Below, in pieces: positions 28,133 through 38,844 of a DNA stretch of 64,000 nt. Each line of letters starts with the position of its first letter. Within the stretch, counting starts at the first letter, position 1. Position numbers and translations under genes: made by a program. The DNA comes from Robiginitomaculum sp. Its GTDB lineage: Bacteria > Pseudomonadota > Alphaproteobacteria > Caulobacterales > Maricaulaceae. The notes beneath the pieces are model-generated. The model saw nothing but the letters and a program-made list of their open reading frames with translations. It was not told where the DNA came from and ran no database searches. Where the stretch lies: positions 1-64,000 of the forward strand of contig WFUF01000003.1 in the NCBI GenBank assembly GCA_015485155.1, read 5' to 3'.

Positions 28133-29238
28133 TTCAGGTTTACTTCCATAAATTCAAGTAATTGTTCTTCGGGGACGTTGGAGCTTATAAATGCTTCGCC
28201 AATTTTGCGGCATAAAATCAAATGGATTTGTCCCTGCTGGTTTTTCTTATCTGATTTCATGCGATGCAATAATTTTTTTGCATTAAATCGCGCTCCCTTT
28301 GCTTCGGCAAGCGATGCCGGCAGGCCCATTTGCCGTAACAGATCTAATACCCGGTCGCGATCATATTCGGCACAAAAACCCAATTCAACTGAAAGGCAAA
28401 ATGCAGCACCAATACCAGCAGCTACTGCTTCTCCGTGCAAAATCTTGCCTGGTGCTTCACTTTCAAGCGCATGGGCAAAACTGTGACCTAAATTTAGCAA
28501 TGCCCGGCTTCCTCGCTCCAGCTCGTCTTCAATAACAATATCGGCTTTTCCCTGTACGGATCGGGCAATTACGCTGACCAACTCGCTGTGCCCGTCCTGT
28601 AACAGACCGCTCCCGGCTTCGTATAATTGCTCAAATAATCCGGCATCGGCAAGACAGGACATTTTCAGAATTTCGGCATATCCGGCCCGCATTTGTCTTT
28701 TGTCCAGGGTTTGCAAAAAACCAGTATCAGCAATAACCAATTTTGGCTGATGAAAAACCCCGATCATGTTTTTGCCGGTTTTGGTATTGATGGCAGTCTT
28801 ACCACCTACGGAGCTGTCTACCTGTGCCAGTAATGTGGTGGGAATTTGTACATATCTGGTTCCACGTTTTACCAGTGCGCTGGCAAGACCGGCCAGATCC
28901 CCTATTACCCCGCCGCCAAATGCCGCCAGCGCATCTTCGCGCTCCATGCCCTGTTCAAGCAAAAAGTCGCACACCTGTTCAAGCGCGGCAAAGCTCTTGC
29001 TTGTTTCGCCAGGGGGCAGGATCATGGTTCTGGTTTCAATGCCCGCTTTGGCCATAATGGTTTCAAGTGTCGGCAAGTGTAATTCCGCAACTGTTTCATC
29101 GGTAATAACCGGCAAAACCCCTCGCGGTGCAAGGGCGGCCAATTCTTCGGCAGAAGAGTTTAATGCGCCATTTCCAATTATCATGTGATACTGACGGCTT
29201 GCAGGTTTTAATTTTATTTTGATGCGTGTTAGGGTCAC
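28129..29238 (-). CDS. aroB: 3-dehydroquinate synthase
   Basis: Second enzyme of the shikimate pathway, making 3-dehydroquinate from DAHP with NAD and a divalent metal. Seen: FGGGVIGDLAGLAS, PTTLLAQVDSSVGGKTAIN, GYAEILK, and the metal histidines in LNLGHSFAHALE and LHGEAVAAG. Length 369 aa. The start is GTG, overlapping the aroK stop (GTGA). Confidence 0.96.
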   Translation of the reverse strand: MTLTRIKIKLKPASRQYHMIIGNGALNSSAEELAALAPRGVLPVITDETVAELHLPTLETIMAKAGIETRTMILPPGETSKSFAALEQVCDFLLEQGMEREDALAAFGGGVIGDLAGLASALVKRGTRYVQIPTTLLAQVDSSVGGKTAINTKTGKNMIGVFHQPKLVIADTGFLQTLDKRQMRAGYAEILKMSCLADAGLFEQLYEAGSGLLQDGHSELVSVIARSVQGKADIVIEDELERGSRALLNLGHSFAHALESEAPGKILHGEAVAAGIGAAFCLSVELGFCAEYDRDRVLDLLRQMGLPASLAEAKGARFNAKKLLHRMKSDKKNQQGQIHLILCRKIGEAFISSNVPEEQLLEFMEVNLK

Positions 29239-29795
29239 GAGCCTGATCCTTCATACGAGGCAAGAGATTGCAAAATAGCAGCTACAGTATTGGCGTGCGA
29301 TCCCTTGTCGCTGTCAACCACCAGATCAGCTTTTGCATAAATCGGGTTTCTCTCTTTCATCAGGCGCGCCAAAATTTTTTCCGGGTTACCAGTGCGCAAA
29401 AGAGGTCTTGTGTCTCGGCGTTTTGTACGACGCACCAGTTCTTTTAACTCGGCCCGCAACCAGATCGAAATTCCACGCTCAGCGATAATTTTCCGGGTTT
29501 CTTCATCCAAAAATGCACCGCCGCCAGTGGCCAGCACACAAGCACCCTCACCTAACAGCCTGGCTATTACCTTGCGCTCCCCGTCCCTGAATGCCTCTAC
29601 TCCGAAATCGTCAAATATATCGGTCACACTACGCCCGGCAGATTTTTCAATTTCATGGTCAGCATCAAAAAATGGCATATCAATAGCTGCAGCAAGTCGT
29701 CTGCCTATGGTGGTTTTGCCAACGCCCATCAGTCCAATCAGGACTATAGATCGCTGCGGCACCTTATCGGTTTTGGGAAAAAGAACTGGTTTCAT
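29235..29795 (-). CDS. aroK: Shikimate kinase
   Basis: Phosphorylates shikimate at O3. P-loop GLMGVGKTTIGRRLA (residue about 22), shikimate-binding DADHEIE and the GGGAFLD loop are present; length 186 aa is normal. First gene of the aroK-aroB-corC unit. Divergent from the small membrane ORF and the secreted protein upstream of xerD. Confidence 0.95.
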   Translation of the reverse strand: MKPVLFPKTDKVPQRSIVLIGLMGVGKTTIGRRLAAAIDMPFFDADHEIEKSAGRSVTDIFDDFGVEAFRDGERKVIARLLGEGACVLATGGGAFLDEETRKIIAERGISIWLRAELKELVRRTKRRDTRPLLRTGNPEKILARLMKERNPIYAKADLVVDSDKGSHANTVAAILQSLASYEGSGS

Positions 29796-29879
29796 AATTT
29801 TCTACTGCCATGTATAGTGCAATAATGCCGGTTCAGGCAATTCAGAATTCGCTATGAAATGACACAAAGGATCACGAAT

Positions 29880-30020
29880 ATGCGCAAATGGATCAATCTG
29901 GCTTTTTTTGTGCTGGTAATTGCAGCTATCGGGATCGCCTTGCTGGAGAGGAATGCAACAAATAACAGTATTTCCTCTCAGGAAACCATAATAGAAGTAG
30001 AAAATGTCCTGGATCGCTAG
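29880..30020 (+). CDS. Small single-span membrane protein, 46 aa (hypothetical)
   Basis: A 46-codon ORF starting MRKWINLAFFVLVIAAIGIALLE, one hydrophobic membrane segment (about residues 6-22) with a basic start, followed by a polar tail. An AGGA lies 9 nt before the ATG. It ends 17 nt inside the next gene in another frame, a typical translational-coupling overlap, which supports that it is real. No family recognised. Confidence 0.5.
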   Translation: MRKWINLAFFVLVIAAIGIALLERNATNNSISSQETIIEVENVLDR

Positions 30021-31674
30021 ATTAGTTCTTTTCATATCATTGCTACTATTCCCGGCCGGAGCTCTTGCCCAGGCAAGAGCTGGAGTTGAGGTTGGCCAAT
30101 TATCACAGATAGAGTCTTTTTCAATTTCCGCATTGCCCCAAAATCAGGCCGGTTTGTCTGCTACCCAATGGTTGAACTCGGATGTTTTGGTCTTGCAGGA
30201 ACTAATGGCAGGGATTCCGGTACAGCCCGGCTCCCGCTCTTTGAGAAATTTGCTGGTGCGCTCACTATTAAGCGGCGGTCAGGCTCCGGGAAGTGGAAAA
30301 GATCTGGAAGAATTGGCAGCCTTGCGACTTGGCGCTATTTATTCACTCGGCCAGATTGACGCAGCAATTAAAATTGCAGAGCGCTCACCAGGTGGTCATA
30401 AAAAACCTGAAACTGCTGCAATTGCAGCAAATGCCCTGCTGCTGACAGGGGATGTGCAAACGGTCTGCTCCATTGCCAATAAGCTGACCGAGGCCAGAGA
30501 AGCTGTATTTTGGTTGCAGATTCGTTCATATTGTCTGGCTCAGGCGAATAATGTTGCCGGAGCTGAGCTGATGGCTGAACTTGCATTGGCTGCAGAGCCA
30601 AATAATACAGATTTCCTGAAGCAAATAAACCGGATCACAACTCCCACAGATGAGACGTTTACCATTGCTCCTGCAACGGCGCTTGAATTGGCTATGGCCC
30701 GCAGTGCCGGAGATGAAATTGATGTGCAAGACTTGCCTATTGCCTTACAGGTCAGTGTCGGCCGGCAACAGTCGCCAAATTCTATTAACATATTATTTGA
30801 AGCCTTCATTGCCGGAGTAATCACACCGCAGGAAATAGCTGTGCGTTTATTATCTCATGCCTCCAGTCTAAATACCCTGGAGCAAACTCCTATTGAAAAT
30901 GAAGCTGCTGCGGAACAATTACTCTCTGATTTTGAGCTGGAGGTTGAGCGGTTAAAACGGGCAAAATCCCATTCAGGCATAGATCGTATTGCCAGCCTGC
31001 TGGCGGTGGGACGCAACTCCCATGATCCAAAAATTCGTGCAGAAGCACTGGTTTTACTGCTAAATGCGGATATGGAATTTGAACAATGGCTAGCCTTGCA
31101 TCAACTGATCGAGATGGAAAGCCAGCAATTAACCCCAAATCCCTCATTAAAACAGTATGCGGCGGTGCTGGCGCAATCCTCTTTGCTTGCAGGAAATGCG
31201 TCGCGTGCAAAACAATGGTTGTCCGTACTTGAATCTGATGAGCGATCAATGATCCTGATTGATCTGCCGTTAATTGCAATGGATCGCAGGTTTCCTCTGC
31301 GGCAACAGGCATTGCAGGAAAAGATGTATGGCAGTGAGCTTCAGCAAAGCCTGCTGATAAGTGATTTACTGGCATTACAGGCTTTGCACCGGCAACTTCC
31401 GCCCCGTATCCGTCAATGGATTGCAGATCGGCCCGAAACAAATGAGCCTGCTTGCAGGAACTATAAGTTATCTGCTCTTGCTGCCAGTGCCAAGGCAGGG
31501 GCTGTTGCCGAAACCATTTTGCGTGCCGCCAATATTATGGGTACAGCCGGGTTTGATGCCCGAACAGATCATTGCAATGCTGCCATTGTTTCTGCCTTAT
31601 GGCAGGCAGGCCTGCGGCGCGAGGCACAGCTTGCGGCTGTGGAGTGGATGTTTGCCCGCCGTCAGGTACGATGA
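30004..31674 (+). CDS. Secreted helical-repeat protein of unknown function, upstream of xerD
   Basis: 556 aa with a clear N-terminal signal peptide (WIARLVLFISLLLFPAGALAQA). The rest is rich in alanine and leucine and arranged in helical hairpins of the TPR-like kind (for example AALRLGAIYSLGQIDAAIKIAE and AIAANALLLTGDVQTVCSIANKL), suggesting a periplasmic scaffold. No catalytic motif is seen. It overlaps the 46-aa ORF by 17 nt and xerD by 4 nt (ATGA), forming one operon. I do not recognise a named family. Confidence 0.75.
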   Translation: MSWIARLVLFISLLLFPAGALAQARAGVEVGQLSQIESFSISALPQNQAGLSATQWLNSDVLVLQELMAGIPVQPGSRSLRNLLVRSLLSGGQAPGSGKDLEELAALRLGAIYSLGQIDAAIKIAERSPGGHKKPETAAIAANALLLTGDVQTVCSIANKLTEAREAVFWLQIRSYCLAQANNVAGAELMAELALAAEPNNTDFLKQINRITTPTDETFTIAPATALELAMARSAGDEIDVQDLPIALQVSVGRQQSPNSINILFEAFIAGVITPQEIAVRLLSHASSLNTLEQTPIENEAAAEQLLSDFELEVERLKRAKSHSGIDRIASLLAVGRNSHDPKIRAEALVLLLNADMEFEQWLALHQLIEMESQQLTPNPSLKQYAAVLAQSSLLAGNASRAKQWLSVLESDERSMILIDLPLIAMDRRFPLRQQALQEKMYGSELQQSLLISDLLALQALHRQLPPRIRQWIADRPETNEPACRNYKLSALAASAKAGAVAETILRAANIMGTAGFDARTDHCNAAIVSALWQAGLRREAQLAAVEWMFARRQVR

Positions 31675-32585
31675 CAGATCACCCAGAGGATGCGTTTTTG
31701 GAAATGATGAGCGCCGAACGTGGTGCGGCTCAAAATACCCTGCTAGCCTATCGCCGGGATCTTGAGGATTTACAATCACATTTACGGGCCAGCAAGCTAA
31801 GCCTGTTAACAGCAAAATCAGATGATCTGGAGCAATGGTTGCGGTCTTTGCACCGGCAGGGTCTTTCTGCAGCCACTGCCGCCAGAAAACTAAGTGCTGC
31901 CAGAAGGTTTTATCGGTTTTGCCAAAGTGAAAAATGGATTGAGCAAAATCCTGCCCGGCTGTTAAAGCCACCCAAACACTCAAAACCATTGCCTAAGACA
32001 TTATCGGAAGATCAGGTGGAAATATTGCTGCAAACTGCAGCCGCCGACAAAAGCCCCGCCGGCCTTAGAATGACGGCCCTGCTGGAAATTTTATATGCGT
32101 CGGGCTTGCGGGTATCTGAATTGTTAAGCCTTCCTGATCAGAGCGGAAAATCCAGAGAAAACCTGATAATGATTCGGGGCAAAGGCGGTAGGGAGCGTCT
32201 TGTTCCTCTAAATAATTCAGCACACAAGGCGATAAGAAACTGGCGAAAGGTTCGGGAAAAATTCCTGCCCGCAAATAATAATCGCCGGGCGGCAGGGTTT
32301 TTGTTTCCATCCCGCTCAAGAGCCGGACATTTAAGTCGTGAGCGCTTCTTTGCTCTGCTAAAACAACTTGCGGCACAAGCTGGTCTTAACCCTCGCGAAG
32401 TATCACCCCATGTCTTGCGCCATGCCTTTGCCTCGCACTTGCTGGCCCGGGGCGCTGATCTTAGGGTTCTGCAGACCCTTCTTGGTCATGCGGATATTTC
32501 AACCACTGAAATATACACCCATATATTGGATGAGAGGTTGAAATCATTAGTGAAATCCCATCATCCATTATCGAGATCAAAATGA
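31671..32585 (+). CDS. xerD: Tyrosine recombinase XerD
   Basis: Resolves chromosome dimers at dif with XerC. 304 aa with the SAM-like N-terminal domain (NTLLAYRRDLEDLQSHL) and a catalytic domain having the tyrosine-recombinase residues: arginine in YASGLRVSELLSLP, His-x-x-Arg in HVLRHAFASHLLARGADLR, GHADISTTEIYTHI with the nucleophilic tyrosine. The ATG at 31671 overlaps the preceding stop; the frame upstream to 31572 is antisense/overlap artefact. It is the core enzyme and not a mobile-element integrase, judged by length and context. Confidence 0.92.
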   Translation: MTDHPEDAFLEMMSAERGAAQNTLLAYRRDLEDLQSHLRASKLSLLTAKSDDLEQWLRSLHRQGLSAATAARKLSAARRFYRFCQSEKWIEQNPARLLKPPKHSKPLPKTLSEDQVEILLQTAAADKSPAGLRMTALLEILYASGLRVSELLSLPDQSGKSRENLIMIRGKGGRERLVPLNNSAHKAIRNWRKVREKFLPANNNRRAAGFLFPSRSRAGHLSRERFFALLKQLAAQAGLNPREVSPHVLRHAFASHLLARGADLRVLQTLLGHADISTTEIYTHILDERLKSLVKSHHPLSRSK

Positions 32586-32696
32586 ACGCTTGCGAGGTTA
32601 AACCCATATCAGTATGGTGCCGCCAAAATACTGGCAGGCAGATCACTGTACCTGTCGGCCATTTGATTTTTTATCGTTAATACGAGTAATGGTGCC

Positions 32697-33665
32697 ATGT
32701 CTGATCCGCAACGAACCTATCTTGATTTTGAGCGTCCAATTGCTGAACTGGACAATAAAATTGAAGAATTAGAAGGTCTGGCCAACGGTGAAGCAGCGGT
32801 GGATGTGGCGGCAGAGATTACCACCTTGCGTGCTAAATCAGCCAAAATGCTTGCTGATACCTATGCTAATTTGGGCCCGTGGCGCAAAACCCAGGTGGCC
32901 CGTCACCCAAATCGGCCACATTTTCGTGATTTTCGCAAAGCTATGATCACAGAATTTGCTGAATTGCGTGGGGATCGTTGTTTTGGTGATGATCAGGCAA
33001 TTATCGGCGGTGTTGGCTTCTTTCGTGGGCGCCCGGTTATGGTGCTGGGCCATGAAAAGGGTCATGATACCAAAAGTCGCCTGCATCATAATTTTGGCAT
33101 GGCCAGGCCGGAAGGATATCGCAAAGCCATACGTCTTATGGAAATGGCAGACCGGTTCCAACTGCCGGTTCTTACCTTTGTGGATACAGCAGGAGCATAT
33201 CCTGGGGTTGGCGCTGAAGAACGGGGACAGGCCGAAGCCATTGCCAGATCAACCGAACGGTGTCTGACGCTGGGGGTTCCACTCATTACCATTATTACTG
33301 GAGAGGGCGGCTCCGGCGGAGCTGTGGCTCTGGCCTCATCCTCATATGTAATTATGCTGGAGCACTCGATCTATTCGGTTATTTCCCCGGAGGGCTGTGC
33401 CTCTATTTTGTGGACAGATTCAAATAAAACCAAAGATGCCGCAATTGCCATGAAAATTACGGCAGAAGATTTAAAAGCCTTTGGGATTATTGATGAAATC
33501 ATTGATGAGCCAATTGGCGGGGCGCACCGGGATTCTGTGCAAACCTTGCAAAAATCTGCTGATGCCATTGAGCGGGCCCTGGATAAGTTTACCGGATTAG
33601 GGCGATCAGAAATCCTGTCCCGCCGAAAAGCCAGATTTTATGCTATTGGCCGTACGGCTGTTTAG
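32697..33665 (+). CDS. accA: Acetyl-CoA carboxylase carboxyltransferase subunit alpha
   Basis: Transfers CO2 from carboxybiotin to acetyl-CoA together with AccD. The sequence has the coiled N-terminal start (YLDFERPIAELDNKIEELE), GDRCFGDDQAIIGGVGFFRG, PVLTFVDTAGAYPG, and the oxyanion loops GEGGSGGAVALA and SVISPEGCASILW. 322 aa. Standalone, while accD is 1.7 kb away on the other strand. Confidence 0.97.
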   Translation: MSDPQRTYLDFERPIAELDNKIEELEGLANGEAAVDVAAEITTLRAKSAKMLADTYANLGPWRKTQVARHPNRPHFRDFRKAMITEFAELRGDRCFGDDQAIIGGVGFFRGRPVMVLGHEKGHDTKSRLHHNFGMARPEGYRKAIRLMEMADRFQLPVLTFVDTAGAYPGVGAEERGQAEAIARSTERCLTLGVPLITIITGEGGSGGAVALASSSYVIMLEHSIYSVISPEGCASILWTDSNKTKDAAIAMKITAEDLKAFGIIDEIIDEPIGGAHRDSVQTLQKSADAIERALDKFTGLGRSEILSRRKARFYAIGRTAV

Positions 33666-33801
33666 GTCCTGACCCTTAAGGCTTATAATAGTAATTTGCT
33701 GCTGTTTTATGGTCTAAGCCTTGACCTTTGCAGGCTTCGACATTAGCTAGCGATCAGGGAAGCTGAATATATACCAGTTTCAAATCATCAAGGAGATATC
33801 C

Positions 33802-34131
33802 ATGCCGACAATTGCTGTAAGTGACGCAGACTTTGAAACCACCGTACTAAATGCTAGCGGGCCGGTTCTGGTTGATTTTTGGGCTGAATGGTGTGGTCCT
33901 TGCAAGCAAATTGGGCCGGCTTTGGAAGAACTGTCCAGCGAAATGGCTGGAACTGTGACCATTGCCAAGGTGAATATTGATGAAAACCCAGGTACCCCAA
34001 GCAAATACGGCGTACGGGGCGTTCCAACCCTGATGTTGTTTAATGATGGACAGGTGGCTGCAACCAAGGTTGGCGCCATGCCTAAAAGTAAAATTGCCGA
34101 TTGGTTGAACTCGGCGGTTTCTGCATCATAA
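33802..34131 (+). CDS. trxA: Thioredoxin
   Basis: Cytoplasmic dithiol reductant. 109 aa with the WCGPC active site (Cys31, Cys34) in [13 protein letters not shown], followed by [11 protein letters not shown] with the cis-proline. Ribosome site AAGGAGAT ahead of the ATG. Convergent with folC, 10 nt between the stops. Confidence 0.97.
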   Translation: MPTIAVSDADFETTVLNASGPVLVDFWAEWCGPCKQIGPALEELSSEMAGTVTIAKVNIDENPGTPSKYGVRGVPTLMLFNDGQVAATKVGAMPKSKIADWLNSAVSAS

Positions 34132-34141
34132 CAGGTTTTAT

Positions 34142-35422
34142 TCAGGCATTATTCTCTGCTGCCAATACATCACCGACCAGAAATAATGACCCGGTTATCA
34201 GCAGCCTTAAAGGCTGGCGTGGAAGCTCTTCCAGTACTTCACGCCAATTATTATGAGCGTGGGCTGTAAGTCCCAGTTTACGGCACTCTGTGGCCAGTAT
34301 TTCCGGTGAAGCCGGTGCCGGAGCGCTACTGCTTGTAACCACATGCAATGAGGGGCCAAGGGGCAAGAAGGCTTTTAAGAACCCGCTTATGTCCTTACTG
34401 GTTTGCTGGCAAAGAATTATATGCAGCGGCAGAGGGCAGTTTTTATCACGATCGGCAATAAATTTGGCCAGAGCTTGAGCTGCAGCTGGATTGTGCGCGC
34501 CATCCAGCCAGACCTCCATTGTGGGTTGAAAAGGGTGTTTCGGGGTGATGCGTTGCAATCTGCCCGGCCATTTTGCCTGTTTAAGTCCGCTGGCAATGGC
34601 TTGACGACTCCAGCCCAAATGACAGGCAGCAGCAATTGCAAGGGCAGCGTTTTGCACTTGCCATTTGCCGGTTAATTTAGGCAGCGGCAAGTCAAGTAAT
34701 TGCCTGTCATCATGCCATACTAATCGTCCGTCTTCTTCGCGGCACTGTATTTCCTCGGATAATAACTGCAGCGGTGCCTGCTTTTTATATGCGACATCTA
34801 AGATAACCTGCCGGGCTGTTTCATCTTGTTCTGCACTGATAACCGGACAGTTTTTCTTGATAATTCCAGCTTTGGCAGCAGCAATATCAGCAATATTACA
34901 GCCAAGCCATTCAGTATGCTCAAGGCTGATTGCAGTTATTAGTGACAGGGCCGGGCTTTTAATAACATTGGTCGCATCCAGTTCACCGCCAAGGCCGACC
35001 TCAATAATGGCAAGATCGGCAGGAACCATTGAGAAAATCAGAAACATGGCGGCACTTAACAGTTCAAACACGGTGGCAGGTGCCCCGGCATTTACTGTTT
35101 CCACCTGTTCCAATAAATCGGCCAGCTCTATTTCGCTAATTTTCTTGCCTGCAATCACAAAGCGTTCATTCAGTTCAATCAGATGCGGACTGGTATGCAC
35201 ATGAGCACGTAAGCCTTGTGCTTTGGCCATGGCGCCCAGCATGGAAATGGTTGAACCCTTGCCATTGGTTCCAGCAACATGCACTACAGGCGGCAAGTTC
35301 AAATGCGGATTACCAAGTTTGGCAAGCAATTTCAACAACCTGCCAAGGCCCAGCTCAATGTCTTTGTCATGCAGGCTGGCAAAGCGATTCAGTGCGCCAT
35401 CAATGCGCAATTTGGCATTCAT
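34142..35422 (-). CDS. folC: Bifunctional folylpolyglutamate synthase/dihydrofolate synthase
   Basis: Adds glutamate to dihydropteroate and to folates. Mur-ligase fold: ATP loop [14 protein letters not shown] (residue about 49), [24 protein letters not shown], and [12 protein letters not shown] in the C-terminal domain. Its start overlaps the end of accD by 4 nt; the accD-folC pairing is widespread. Confidence 0.95.
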   Translation of the reverse strand: MNAKLRIDGALNRFASLHDKDIELGLGRLLKLLAKLGNPHLNLPPVVHVAGTNGKGSTISMLGAMAKAQGLRAHVHTSPHLIELNERFVIAGKKISEIELADLLEQVETVNAGAPATVFELLSAAMFLIFSMVPADLAIIEVGLGGELDATNVIKSPALSLITAISLEHTEWLGCNIADIAAAKAGIIKKNCPVISAEQDETARQVILDVAYKKQAPLQLLSEEIQCREEDGRLVWHDDRQLLDLPLPKLTGKWQVQNAALAIAAACHLGWSRQAIASGLKQAKWPGRLQRITPKHPFQPTMEVWLDGAHNPAAAQALAKFIADRDKNCPLPLHIILCQQTSKDISGFLKAFLPLGPSLHVVTSSSAPAPASPEILATECRKLGLTAHAHNNWREVLEELPRQPLRLLITGSLFLVGDVLAAENNA

Positions 35423-36273
35423 GCAGCGCTTTTTCGCAATAATACCCGCAAATAGCGGCCAATGGTTACCGGCAGGTCTTTTCGCTCTACTACCGCGTCG
35501 ATCATCCCATGCTCCAGCAGATATTCCGCACGCTGGAAGCCTGTGGGGAGTTTTTCACGAATGGTTTGTTCTATCACCCTTGGCCCGGCAAAACATATAA
35601 GAGCGCGAGGCTCGGCCAGATGCACATCACCAAGCATGGCATAAGAGGCGGTTACTCCACCGGTGGTGGGATCAGCCAATACCACCAAATAAGGCAGTCC
35701 GGCATTTTTTAGATCCTGCAAGGCCAATGTGGTACGGGGCATTTGCATTAAGGACAAGGCGCCCTCTTGCATTCTGGCACCACCAGCTGCGGTAAAGGCA
35801 ACCATTGGCAATTTCCGGCGTACAGCTTCTTCAGCAGCCCGGATAAAGCCTTCTCCGGCAGCCATGCCTAATGATCCGCCCATGAAGTGGAAGTTTTGGA
35901 CAAAGACGACCGTTTCAATGCCATCAATCTTGCCAACAGCTACGGAAACTGCATCGGCATTGCCAGTTTTGGCCCTGGCTGCCTTTAACCGGTCTGTGTA
36001 ACGCTTGTGGTCACGAAATTTAAGTGGATCTGCCGGAACCGGTGGCAATTCCACAATCTGCCAGTTTTCATCATCAAAAGTATAACGAAAACGTAATTCC
36101 GGCCCAATGCGCATATGATGGCCAGCCGGAGTCACATGCAGGCCAGCTTCCAGATCAGTGTGAAATACCATCTCACCTGACATTGGACATTTGATCCATA
36201 AATTCTCTGGTGTATCACGCTTGGAGAATATTTTTTTCATCCCCGGAGGGGTTAATTTATCAAGCCAGTTCAT
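35419..36273 (-). CDS. accD: Acetyl-CoA carboxylase carboxyltransferase subunit beta
   Basis: Partner of AccA in malonyl-CoA synthesis, 284 aa. The crotonase-like core is complete: [60 protein letters not shown]. The N-terminal zinc ribbon is degenerate: only one cysteine (WIKCPMSGE) remains of the four in E. coli AccD, an alteration I recall as common in Alphaproteobacteria. Precedes folC; follows DUF2147 and trpA on the same strand. Confidence 0.96.
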   Translation of the reverse strand: MNWLDKLTPPGMKKIFSKRDTPENLWIKCPMSGEMVFHTDLEAGLHVTPAGHHMRIGPELRFRYTFDDENWQIVELPPVPADPLKFRDHKRYTDRLKAARAKTGNADAVSVAVGKIDGIETVVFVQNFHFMGGSLGMAAGEGFIRAAEEAVRRKLPMVAFTAAGGARMQEGALSLMQMPRTTLALQDLKNAGLPYLVVLADPTTGGVTASYAMLGDVHLAEPRALICFAGPRVIEQTIREKLPTGFQRAEYLLEHGMIDAVVERKDLPVTIGRYLRVLLRKSAA

Positions 36274-36319
36274 AAGCTGTTACACATTCCTGTTACCGGA
36301 GTTTAAGGTCAGAATTGAT

Positions 36320-36748
36320 CTAGTCGGTCTCTACTTTAGTCCATATCTGAGCTTTGCACAAAGGCCCGATACAGCCCTTGACCTGCAAGTCGCCAGAATC
36401 GGTAAGCATCATGTGCGAACGATAGGTTTTACCATCTTGCGGATCATAAATATTGCCCTTTTTCCAGCCCTTTGCAGAAGGCTTAAATCCCCAGACTAAT
36501 TTAATGCCTACCATGGTTCTTGAGCGCAAGGCCGGATCAGGATTAAATTCATCAAGCTCGGCATCTGGATCAGGAGCATCAATCCAGACCAGAGTTCCGC
36601 ATGGTGTGCCATCTCCACAATCCTGAATATCCACATGCCCGGTTTTCGATTCTGTCAGCCACAGACCATATACATCAGCAGGATTGGCCATAGCTGGCGT
36701 ACCAACAAATAAGAAAATGCCTGCAAGTGCCGGGATAAAAAATTTCAT
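36320..36748 (-). CDS. DUF2147 domain protein, secreted
   Basis: 142 aa with a signal peptide (FFIPALAGIFLFVGTPAMA). The mature part is a DUF2147 domain: YGLWLTESKTGHVDIQDC near the start, a run of charged DPDAELDEFNPDP residues, LVWGFKPSAKGWKKGNIYDPQDGKTY and the end ACGxxG-like VKGCIGPLCK. A probable small beta-barrel periplasmic protein; role unknown. Lies between trpA and accD on the same strand, with 46 nt to accD. Confidence 0.87.
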   Translation of the reverse strand: MKFFIPALAGIFLFVGTPAMANPADVYGLWLTESKTGHVDIQDCGDGTPCGTLVWIDAPDPDAELDEFNPDPALRSRTMVGIKLVWGFKPSAKGWKKGNIYDPQDGKTYRSHMMLTDSGDLQVKGCIGPLCKAQIWTKVETD

Positions 36749-36841
36749 AATAGCTTTCCTGGAAAATTATTGGTGAAAAAGCAATAGCAGATCAGATCAT
36801 TGCTCGTCCAGCATTCTTGGCAAACCTGTCCGTATATGGTG

Positions 36842-37639
36842 CTAGATATTGCCATGAGCAGCTTCAGCCAGCTTTTTCACCAATTCCAAAGCAGACCCAG
36901 CACCTTGTTTGTGCATTTGTGAAACTATTGCACTTCCCACCACAACCCCATCAGCGCAATCAGCTATTGTTTTTGCAGTTTGCGGATCCCGCACCCCAAA
37001 ACCCACAGCAACAGGAAGCCCGGTATGTAGTTTTATGTCTTTTACTGCCTTTGCAACTTGCTGCTGATCAGGAATTGCTGCGCCGGTAACGCCGGTTATT
37101 GAAACGTAATAAACAAAGCCACTGACCCCGCTAAGTACCTGCTGCAAACGTACTCCTTTAGTGGTTGGGGCAATTAGCCTGATAAGGGCAATATCATTAT
37201 CTGCCAGCGCCACGGCCAGCGGATGGCTTTCTTCGGGTGGCAGGTCTACAATAATCAGACCATCCACCCCGGATTTGGCTGCAAGCCGGGCAAATTTGCT
37301 CCAGCCCATATGATGCACCGGGTTGGCGTAACCCATTAAAATAAGCGGTGTATCAGAATGAGCTTCCCTAAAATCAGCGGCCAGCTCCAATACGTCTTGC
37401 ATTTTGGTCCTAGCCAATAAAGAGCGCTGTGCGGCCTGTTGGATGGTGGGGCCTTCAGCAACCGGGTCAGAAAACGGCATGCCGAGTTCGACAATATCTG
37501 CTCCGGCATCGGGCAATCCCATAAGCAGCTCTCTTGATTGAGCAAGATCCGGGTCGCCAGCCATCATATATGCCACAAAGGCGCTGTGGTCGGCATTGGC
37601 ACATTTGGCAAAGGCAGCTTCGATTCGGCTGATGCTCAT
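36842..37639 (-). CDS. trpA: Tryptophan synthase alpha chain
   Basis: Cleaves indole-3-glycerol phosphate to indole, passed to TrpB. TIM barrel with [30 protein letters not shown] containing the catalytic Glu and Asp, [12 protein letters not shown] and [10 protein letters not shown] for phosphate. 265 aa. Start overlaps the trpB stop by 4 nt. Confidence 0.97.
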   Translation of the reverse strand: MSISRIEAAFAKCANADHSAFVAYMMAGDPDLAQSRELLMGLPDAGADIVELGMPFSDPVAEGPTIQQAAQRSLLARTKMQDVLELAADFREAHSDTPLILMGYANPVHHMGWSKFARLAAKSGVDGLIIVDLPPEESHPLAVALADNDIALIRLIAPTTKGVRLQQVLSGVSGFVYYVSITGVTGAAIPDQQQVAKAVKDIKLHTGLPVAVGFGVRDPQTAKTIADCADGVVVGSAIVSQMHKQGAGSALELVKKLAEAAHGNI

Positions 37640-38844
37640 AACTCAACCCCTAAATGCTCTGCAACGGCAAATACGTCCTTATCCCCACGCCCGCACATAT
37701 TCATAAGTATAAGACCATCCTGGCCCAGCTCTTTGGCCAGATCACCAACCCGCGCCAGTGCATGAGCAGGCTCCAGAGCCGGTATAATACCTTCAAGGCG
37801 TGTACATAGCTGAAATGCGTCCAATGCCTCTTCATCTGTAGCGCTTAAATACTCGGCGCGACCAATATCATGCAAATACGAGTGTTCAGGGCCAATGCCC
37901 GGATAATCAAGTCCGGCAGATATAGAATGAGCGTCAGCAATCTGACCATCATCATCTTGTAGCAGATAGGTTCGATTTCCGTGTAAAATTCCCGGCTCGC
38001 CACCGGTCAGGGAAGCAGCGTGCTCATTGCTCTGCAGTCCACGACCTGCAGCTTCAACCCCGATCAATCGCACACTCTTGTCGTTCAAAAATGGGTAGAA
38101 CAGACCAATAGCATTAGAGCCGCCGCCAATACAGGCCACACATGCATCAGGAAGCCGACCTTCGCGTTCTATAATCTGTGCCCGTGCTTCACGGCCAATT
38201 ACCGATTGTAAGTCACGAACCATTTGTGGATAGGGATGCGGGCCTGCTGCAGTGCCGATAACATAAAATGTTTTGTCCACATGGGTTACCCAATCGCGCA
38301 AGGCCTCATTCATTGCGTCCTTCAGGGTGCCGGTGCCCGAAGTTACCGGAATGATTTTTGCTCCCAATAACTTCATTCTAAAGACATTCGGCTTTTGACG
38401 CTCAATGTCTTTTGATCCCATGAAGACGACACACTCCAAACCAAAACGTGCTGCCACCGTTGCTGTGGCCACTCCGTGTTGACCAGCGCCGGTTTCAGCA
38501 ATAATCCGGGTTTTGCCCATGCGCCGGGCTAACAATACCTGCCCCAGACAGTTGTTGATTTTGTGAGCGCCAGTGTGATTGAGCTCATCACGCTTGAACC
38601 AGATTTTTGCTCCGTTAAAATGTTCTGAAAGACGCATTGCGTGATAAACAGCACTGGGTCTTCCTACATAATCTTTGAGCAGGCCATGCATCTGGGCAAT
38701 AAAGTCAGGGTCGGTTTTTGCCTCCTGCCATGCGCCCTCCAGCTCCAGCACCAAAGGCATCAGTGTCTCAGGGATGAACCTGCCGCCAAACCCGCCAAAG
38801 CGACCCTCTGCGTCCGGGGTATTATTCCATGGATTATCAGTCAT
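37636..38844 (-). CDS. trpB: Tryptophan synthase beta chain
   Basis: PLP enzyme joining indole and serine. The lysine lies in [12 protein letters not shown], the phosphate loop in [12 protein letters not shown], and the substrate gate in [16 protein letters not shown]; 402 aa. Middle gene of trpF-trpB-trpA with 4-nt overlaps on both sides. Confidence 0.98.
   Translation of the reverse strand: MTDNPWNNTPDAEGRFGGFGGRFIPETLMPLVLELEGAWQEAKTDPDFIAQMHGLLKDYVGRPSAVYHAMRLSEHFNGAKIWFKRDELNHTGAHKINNCLGQVLLARRMGKTRIIAETGAGQHGVATATVAARFGLECVVFMGSKDIERQKPNVFRMKLLGAKIIPVTSGTGTLKDAMNEALRDWVTHVDKTFYVIGTAAGPHPYPQMVRDLQSVIGREARAQIIEREGRLPDACVACIGGGSNAIGLFYPFLNDKSVRLIGVEAAGRGLQSNEHAASLTGGEPGILHGNRTYLLQDDDGQIADAHSISAGLDYPGIGPEHSYLHDIGRAEYLSATDEEALDAFQLCTRLEGIIPALEPAHALARVGDLAKELGQDGLILMNMCGRGDKDVFAVAEHLGVEL

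Noticed and set aside
31671-32585. XerD-like gene considered as integrase of a mobile element
   Set aside because: Size, coupling to a conserved-looking upstream gene and the core-type motifs fit the housekeeping recombinase; no att sites or cargo next to it.
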